The notes under the pieces were generated by a model, which was given only the letters and a program-made list of their open reading frames with translations, was not told where the DNA came from and searched no databases. This document shows positions 56,590 to 64,000 of a DNA stretch of 64,000 bases, piece after piece; position 1 is the first letter of the stretch, and each line of letters opens with the position of its first letter. This DNA is from Melitaea cinxia (lineage: Eukaryota > Arthropoda > Insecta > Lepidoptera > Nymphalidae): NCBI RefSeq assembly GCF_905220565.1, contig NC_059402.1, forward strand, positions 1,365,501 through 1,429,500, written 5' to 3'. The translations under genes were made by a program, and so were the position numbers.

Positions 56590-59395
56590 ATATGTAAAGG
56601 TGTGTGTTTATAACATAAACACTACCTTTTGACTTTTTTACGTGAATATCTATTCCGCGAGAAACTTACACATTTAGGTGATAAAATGTAGCCTTATCAG
56701 GATATAATTTATCTCTCTGACAAATTATATTTGGAACTGTTCAATCATACATCCGTTCATACTTTTACAACCATAATAGTTATACGATTCCCAACACTTA
56801 TATGAACTTATAATATAAAATTCATATAAATATTGACTTATTTATATGATACATTTTCCTTGTGTATTTAAATAAAAAACTTAAAATCAAATCGGTAGAT
56901 CTTAAGGTAAGTGCATACAAACAAACTCGACCTCTTTCGCATTTTAGCATAATTTGTGACCTACAAAATTTTTAAAATAAGCTCCTTTCGTTTAAGAAGG
57001 ATGAAAAGTCCTACATATTTTTAAATATTTTACTTTAGATGTTATTCGATACATCGAATAATTCACGCTACGCGAGTTATCAAATGAAAAATAAAACTGA
57101 CCAGTGTTTCGAAAAAAAAAAAAAATTATATAGTCAAAATACTACTACTACTATAAATTCGGAAGTATGGATTGATATTAAGTAGGAATGGATGAACAAA
57201 TTTTAATGAAATTTAGCACAAATACGGTTTATAGTCTGGACTGGCAAAATGTTAAATAAGAGTGACAACATCACTATTGGTGGAATCCAATCCTACTGTA
57301 CCGGTTTATTTGTTAGGAATTTCGTTAAAGTTCATAAAATAGACTTTAACGATTGTTCACTTTCACACGAACTAGCTAAATTTACACGCAAATGAAGACA
57401 AACTTTATTCTATATAAATAAATCTTCATTTCAGGTCACAAATGAGCCATAGACAATTATTCTTACAATTCTTTTAAATAATAATTTGTACTATAACAAA
57501 ATTGCTTACTATTAAAATTAATTAAAAACTGTAATTAATATTCCGTCTCTCTGTAAAAATAAACGTAAATAAAATACGAGTCTAACTCCATAGCAGCCAT
57601 ATTAACTATATTGCCGAAATGCAGGGCTTGTCGCGAATACGCATTAAAAATCGACAATCGGTGTGCGTTTCGACAGCACGATACCTTTCTAAATTATAAA
57701 ATTTGTTTAAAAAAACTATATTCCTTTGCTTGCTTAATTTATAAATGTAATTGTATTTTTATTGCGATCATTGAAGTGTATAGTCTTATTAGTTATTGTT
57801 ATCTATTCTAATAGGGATCTTTTAGTATATGTATCAATTAATACGCCTACAATTTTTATTGTAAGACAACATTTTAGCAAACATCTCGTAAGAGGTTATT
57901 GTAAAAACAATTGTAACAAAAAATACTGATATTAAACTGACTTCTATTCAGCACTGGTTAGTAAAAACATTTAAATATTGTCGTATTAAGATAAAATAAA
58001 TATTAATGTAGTTATTTAACGATGTTATTCGAGAATATCACCGACGTAAGTAATGGATCGGTATATGTTGCTAAATCGATTGCGATAAAACCTGTTCAAC
58101 ATCGACCTTTGTCTTTTATAAGCCGCTACGGCTACATAAGGACTTGGTCATTTTTTTTAAATAGTTAAAACATGAGCAGTCATCATAATTAATTAACTTA
58201 GTAGAGAAGAAATATTCATACACTACTATTATCGACAAAAAAACTGAAAGAAAAAGATTATAAAAAAAACTATAGAAAAATAGCGATATGGTTTAATTTA
58301 ATTTTAGGAACAATCAACAGCAGTCTCAACTTTTTTGAATATTTCGTCACCGTACTTGTAATATACGAACTAAAAATAAAACACAAGCTCTCGATACTGA
58401 GAGGTCAACACAGATTAATTTAATGACAAAACATAACTATATAAATTTAATTTAACTATAGTTTTTATTGGTATTTTAAGTAACACGTAAATTGTTATTA
58501 ATTTAATAAAAGCTACATTGACATAACTTTAATGTTAATACTGATTTTATAACTTTATTTGTATTTAAACTTATTGCATAAAGTTATTATTGTAAAGTTG
58601 TGTGTATGACACTAATACGCTATTAAACGGGAAATATTATGTTTGTTTGTAAAAAATGTTCTCGAAAGTGACTAACGATTTTGATGAAATTTTCAATATA
58701 AATTGCACATAATTTATTCATTCAAAATAGGTTAGTTTATGTAGGAAAAAAGGAGCTAGGTTAAATCTGTTCAACATTTGATTTTACTATTTTTAATTAC
58801 TTTAAGATACGAACAATTATTTTTCTGTCACGCAATTTTGTCTAAAGTTACTCTACAATTTTGCATTTTTAATCATATCTATGGATTAATAAGTTTAAAA
58901 ATTATGTATAATTTTATGTTTTTGAGAATTTGTAAGACAGAGGAGCTGACATCACACAAAATTACTCAAACTGAACTGGTTGACATTTCAAGTCTTAATA
59001 TTAGTGATTATTCAAGAGGTCAAAACTATTGAGTTAAGGAGAAAATAATTAAATACGAGTTTCATAGCTTCAGTTGTACTTAATACTTAAATTCATTGCC
59101 ATTGCAAATGTTAAATGTAAAAATTTCACAGAAAAATAAATTTTTATTCATCAAAATATACGAAAAAATAGCTGATCTCGTTTGCATAAATATTTATCCT
59201 ACAGGAACCGTACATTTTCAACAGATTATAATAAGCAACTTCGTGCTATTTTACACTTTCATTTATCTCTACGTCATATTTCACCCAAATTTGTTAAGCC
59301 ATTCTGTCTTCCAAACTTTCGTATAATGTTTATAAGATTTATGTGATCTAAAATGAATTTATTCAAAGTAATTTAAAAATGGAACTAAGCAAACT
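56590..59395. other. AT-rich stretch, no gene seen
   Basis: Two weak Helitron-like relics (57140-57260 and 58610-58740) carry text such as ttttgatgaaattttcaat. A mixed patch at 58020-58150 has gaccgacgtaagtaatgg-like text, with a plus GTAAGT that has no exon support. No gene. Confidence 0.45.
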
Positions 59396-59399
59396 GAGC

Positions 59400-59580
59400 T
59401 GACGGATATTTTAAAAAGGGACACTATAGTCTCCCCATTCTTAGTGACAAGTAAGCTTCGATGCGTTATTTCTGCGATTGACCCAAATACAGCACATGGC
59501 TCGCCGCGTAAACGCACATGCCTGGAAAATACACGATACACTGCGTATATGTGTGTAATGTGATTGTGTGTGCACAGGTT
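59400..59580. other. Less AT-rich unique block
   Basis: gggacactatagtctcccca, tgacaagtaagcttcgatgc, catggctcgccgcgtaaacg. A 60-codon minus frame (59359-59541) has no domain. On minus, tattttccag|gcatg resembles a weak splice acceptor. Low support for an exon; candidate CRE otherwise. Confidence 0.3.
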
Positions 59581-62500
59581 GTATTTAGTACGGTCATAAT
59601 GTGAATATTATTGGCGATTTTTTAAATTAATTTAGTTTTTTTTTTTAATTTATGCATTTTTGAACATTTGATAATGCATTTTTTAATTATGTCATTATGA
59701 TGAAGAGTTTTTTTAAGTTCCTGTGAGGCATTGTGGATTTTAATAATATACATTCTCTACACTTTTGTTAAAAAGTTGGTCGAAAGCTGTCGAATAATAT
59801 ACTCAATAATAAGTGTCAAAAAATTTAAATATTGTATAAAAAAGTTCTGTATATTAATTTATATAATTAGTATTATAATTTTATGCGGACCTTACGTCCA
59901 ATGACAAGCGATATTGAATTGTGGCAGGGTGTATCTGTGTGTGTCATTCTTTCACACATTTTTGATCAGTACATTTTTATTTGCATTCTTTCGCTTGTGT
60001 GTGTGATGTGTACTCATTGCGCGTGTGTGCACTAATTGCGATAGCTACTTCATTTAAATTTCGAATGTCAGACGTTCCAATGCAAAAAACGTGTAAGATT
60101 AAATTTCTTTTTTTAACTTCTTTTTTTATTAACAGCCTTTAAGTTTGAAAAGAATTTGTATAGAATAAAAAAGGTCAACTGACGCACTAATTGACTTTTA
60201 AAACATGTCATTGTGATTTGAAACAGTATTATATTCAATATAATCGGTTCGACCGCCTTTCATTGTGTAAATTTGTTAGGCTTTTGGCCTCAAAGTAGTT
60301 CAAGTAAAAGCTAAGATTATTTCCAAACTTTAGAATTCAAAAGAAATCGTATAAAATATTCCATGAACATAGTTTTACTCGCGCAGGCGCGATTTTGTAT
60401 TCTTCAAAGTTTTAGAGATCCAATTTACATATTTGAATCCTGCACATTTAACAGAAACGAAAAAATTATTAAAAAAAAAAAAAAACGAAATTATTACTCA
60501 ATTTCAGATTTGAAGTTCTTTATAAGTCTTTTTAGTTGTTGTTCTAGCTTTGCGTGGAAGTTTGTACAATTATCATGCTACTTACACGTGATTGATACAT
60601 TAAAGTCACACATTTTTCAAAAATAAAAAGTAACATATGACTTTTTGATATGCTGTTAGTTTTAGGACCAAAAAAGTCACTAAAAATCGTGTTATGCGAT
60701 TACACTGTCAAAATGTATTTACCAGACCCGAATCTTACATTTTTCTGAGATAAAATATGCCTCATAGTACCAGCTTTACCTCAGTGTTCAATTTCATCCA
60801 TACTGTACATATAGTACATTTTATAGCACTAATAAACAATAAAAATAAAGATTATTCCCAAGCAAAGATTCTTATCTGCGTCCATGGAATCGAGGCTATC
60901 TTGAATGCCTTGCGCCTAAACTCTGATTCCGTATTAATTACTAATTACCTCTACTTTCACTTTATTTTGAAATGTATTATAATTTTAAAAAGAAACATTC
61001 TAAAAATTGTGACAATACAAACATACCGACAGATATAAAGAACCACATTATCAAAGATTAAAAATTTTTATACGTGCAAAAGTTTAGATTTTCATCAGTT
61101 ACTCTTTTACAATAAACGCACTGAAACCATCATGAAATGGTGTACAATTAAGTGATTAGATCTGCGCAGTTTAGCTACTATGAAAATAAACTTCTATTTG
61201 TGAAATATTTATTGGGTATTATAAGAAACCAAAACTATTATATTTAGTCATTTATTAATTGAAACTCCTATACATATGTATGGACTTACATAAATAATCA
61301 TAACTTCATATATGATACTTATGTACCAAGAATGTTCGCAATAAATAAACTTAATTGTCTTCTTAAATTATTTATTTGTAGATACAGTTATATTTAAAAT
61401 TTACTTAATTTACATTCAATTACATTTCACAAATACATAAGTCTGTACGTAAATTAATTATAATTATCAAAGTTTATTTTATGTATATATGTATTTATGT
61501 AAGATATAGTAGGTCAACGAACTGCGCAACGAAATTGTACATTTAAGGTATTCAGTGTTTTTTTTAAAAATAAATATTTAAATATATTGCTTAGGACTCG
61601 CGTTAAATACATAAATTTATTGAAGTAAGGCGATAACCTCTTGTTTTTTCAAATAATTAATAATTATTTAGGAAATTGTTTTGAATAGGGTATGTTTAAT
61701 TAGCTTTTGTTTTCTGTTTTTGCTGTTTATGTAACTTACGTTTGCTTTTGACAGTTTTCTCCTCCTAATATTTTTATAAACTTCCTTTCTATTACTATTA
61801 TTTAGTTAATAGCTGTCACTAGCTACAGGTGGAAATCTATCCCACAGAAACGATATGGTTTCCTAAAGGCCTTGTGCTTTTCCAGGAACACAGATCCAGA
61901 TTTTTTTTTTAATATATTTTTCTTACGATATCTATCCAAAATGTAATAACATTTTAGAGTGTAATCAGAAGTCCTGGTCCTGGTTTTGAGGTCCTTTTTA
62001 CAGAACATAAACGTAAATATGTTTAGTTCTGAATAAAAATGTATGCTAGACGGAAGTAATGGAGGTGGTATCCTGTATAATTACACTTATGCGCGTGGTT
62101 AGTATGGTCTGTCCGTCCTTGTTTGTGACAGCTGCGAGTTATTGGATATAAATTATAGAAAAAAATGTCTTTCTATGTCCAGAACATAAGTATGTTAATG
62201 TAATAACAAATAATAAAAACCCACACACACAAAAGCCTGCGTTTCTGTGGCTGAGAAAACACAACAAACGCCTATACAAGGATAAATCTGTATGGCTTAC
62301 ACAAATGTTTGTTATGAGTAAAGACATCAAAGCCAGCCAGTGCTGCGATTGTGTTAGCATATTGTCAGATATGTCAGGTTTAAATTTTAACAGTACTTTT
62401 TTCTTTTTAGTACATTAATTGTAGGAGTTATATATAGCATATTTTAGTAATTTTGTGTAATTTATTATTTTTTCTAGTTTCTCAACTTGCGATGTACAAG

Positions 62501-62610
62501 AATATAATTATCTATAGCAAGTTATTTCAACTTATTTCATTATTCAAAACCATACTGTGATTGTAATTTAATTTGACAATAATAAAAAATTAAATTTAAA
62601 AAATCTAACT
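59581..62610. other. AT-rich stretch, no gene seen
   Basis: (GT)-rich phrases occur near 59935-60040. Frames of 73-93 codons (60363-60626, 60757-61038, 62139-62360) carry no domain, and I see no repeat signature for them. No gene called. Confidence 0.5.
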
Positions 62611-62614
62611 TATC

Positions 62615-62740
62615 CCACTTCATCCCGCCGCCTCACACGATAAACGGTCCATGCAACCGGACATTACGCCCTCATTTTTATTTGGCACATAGACAAAAAC
62701 ACCCTTTTTTCTTTATATAACACGCACACACAAAACATAT
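62615..62740. promoter_or_regulatory. Small GC-richer block
   Basis: cacttcatcccgccgcctca, gataaacggtccatgcaacc, attacgccctcatttttatt. Unique, mixed composition. Possible CRE. Confidence 0.3.
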
Positions 62741-63534
62741 TATATATTAAAGTATTTAATGTACAAATTGTGCATGCGATTATAGTTCCTTTCATGCAGA
62801 TAAAAGGTATTAAAATCGCTTGATAGTGTTTTAAAAACTAATTGGTGTTGTGGTACATACGCCGTTCGATAATTAGCGAATGTTTTTAAAAAACAGAATA
62901 CGAAATTTGAAATGAAGTTTTATTCGGGCTGATTGCGATTTTTCAATTGGTAATTTTTTTTTGTTTTTTTTTTTATTTTTGTTTTCGGCCCGACGTTCGC
63001 AATTAAAAATGGATTATTGCTTTTGTTTTTTTTTTGTATATCTGTTCCGTTCTTCATCTGTAATATAGCTGAAGTTAAAGTATTGGGAATTTTCCATGTC
63101 ATCGGCGGCACTTAATGTCGAGTTTTTCGTCAAAATTAAAAAAGAAATTCCGATGTACGAGTATTATCTTAGACAAGTAAAACCTTCATCGCTGATCATG
63201 TGATATTTATAATCTGTGATTCATACACTTTTAACCTACCGAGATGCTTCAAATGCAATCCTTCCAATTTAAGGTGATCTGTCGCGTGAGACATAATATA
63301 CAGGACAAAGGATCTTTTCATGTGGTGAATGTTATCCAACATAATTTGATCTACGTTTCAAGTGAAAAAAAATAAGAATAGGTCAAGTCAAGATGTTGTA
63401 AGCTTAATATGACCAGTTCAACTGATACTTCTTTCCTATAATATTTTATAGAAGAAGGGATCTTATTTAGTGGTTAAAATAATTGCCAAAGTAACTTGAT
63501 CTGTATTTCATATAAGTCTGTATAAATGCGAGGG

Positions 63535-63620
63535 TCTTGTAAACTAGTCCCTTTATAAAGGGCCAAGGGCTCTCGAGTCGTCGAGCTAGCCTCGAAGGGC
63601 AGAGGGTCGAAGGAACTGGA
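63535..63620. promoter_or_regulatory. Dyad-rich block
   Basis: A perfect 14-bp palindrome CCCTTTATAAAGGG (63549-63562) precedes gctctcgagtcgtcgagcta and gcctcgaagggcagagggtc. Stacked short inverted repeats in a GC-richer patch. Function unknown. Confidence 0.35.
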
Positions 63621-63780
63621 TTGCGATATAGACGTTTGTTAGTAACATTGATATGAGTGATTGAAAATTTATTTTAAAAAGTTTTTTGCTGTTTTTTTTT
63701 TTCTTTCGACATATTAGTAGCCAGACACATTGTGAAAACATAACCAACAAAAAGAAAGAGTGTGCTTTAGACTACGTGAG

Positions 63781-63927
63781 TGAAGTAAAACTTCTTTAGC
63801 TCCATTTAACTTATATCTCCCTCTCAACTTCCGTTCGCCTCGCCCGATCCCACTTTTCGTAATTCTCTCGTCACGCATTCACCAGCTTACTGCCCAAGTC
63901 AAGCGTGCGTAAAGAAGTTTTACTTCA
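63781..63927 (+). mobile_element. Intact MITE with 18-bp perfect terminal inverted repeats
   Basis: tgaagtaaaacttcttta (63781-63798) is the perfect inverse of taaagaagttttacttca (63910-63927). The 147-bp element has the core caacttccgttcgcctcgcc shared with 2397-2568 and 34841-35000. It has no coding capacity and must be mobilised in trans. No clear target-site duplication. Confidence 0.93.
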
Positions 63928-64000
63928 ATAAAACCAATTATATAACATAAATGTATTAACGCAATTATAATTAAACGATAGAGGTCGGAGTCAACAATGG

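Noticed and set aside
58040..58060. Plus-strand GTAAGT as a splice donor
   Set aside because: No exon-like or CpG-rich sequence precedes it and no partner acceptor was found.

Overview
The window looks like a butterfly or moth (Lepidoptera) nuclear chromosome. It is strongly AT-rich and carries repeat families I recognise as typical of that order: small non-autonomous Helitrons with TC...CTAG ends inserted between A and T, tRNA-derived SINEs with a tail of the form 'cccagcagtggga...acaggctgaa', and 3' ends of several non-LTR retrotransposons. No complete protein-coding gene or convincing coding exon is visible. The short open frames are either repeat-derived, start at non-ATG codons, or are chance frames in GC-rich patches. 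I would read this as an intergenic or long first-intron region of a gene locus whose identity I cannot fix from sequence alone.

Layout. 1-5.2 kb: AT-rich DNA with two Helitrons, a MITE relic and LINE/SINE tails. 5.27-8.0 kb: the one region with gene-start character, a cluster of CpG-rich islands holding CCAAT boxes, an E-box and three minus-strand GTAAGT splice-donor candidates. The best, AAG|GTAAGT, ends at 6841. I infer one or more alternative non-coding first exons of a minus-strand transcript running off the left edge. 8-25 kb: dense small transposable elements. 25-50 kb: AT-rich DNA with Helitrons, punctuated by short GC-rich or G/C-run blocks (25.9, 26.8, 32.7, 39.5, 41.6, 42.8, 44.6, 45.0, 45.6, 47.7, 49.4 and 50.0 kb) that stand out as candidate conserved regulatory elements. 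50-64 kb: mainly AT-rich unique DNA with a few SINEs, Helitrons and LINE tails, ending in a MITE with perfect 18-bp terminal inverted repeats.

How it fits together. The picture is a regulatory gene desert: a candidate promoter cluster at the left, then tens of kilobases in which mobile-element debris alternates with discrete GC-rich or CRE/AP-1/homeodomain-motif-rich blocks. The most notable structures are the putative minus-strand promoter cluster, a recurrent C-run/G-run motif shared by distant blocks, an interleaved pair of perfect inverted repeats carrying an intact tRNA cloverleaf (23.7-24.1 kb), Helitron copies that appear to have exchanged 3' ends, and an imperfect hairpin at 31.3 kb. 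No known microRNA, functional tRNA, rRNA or CRISPR array was found.
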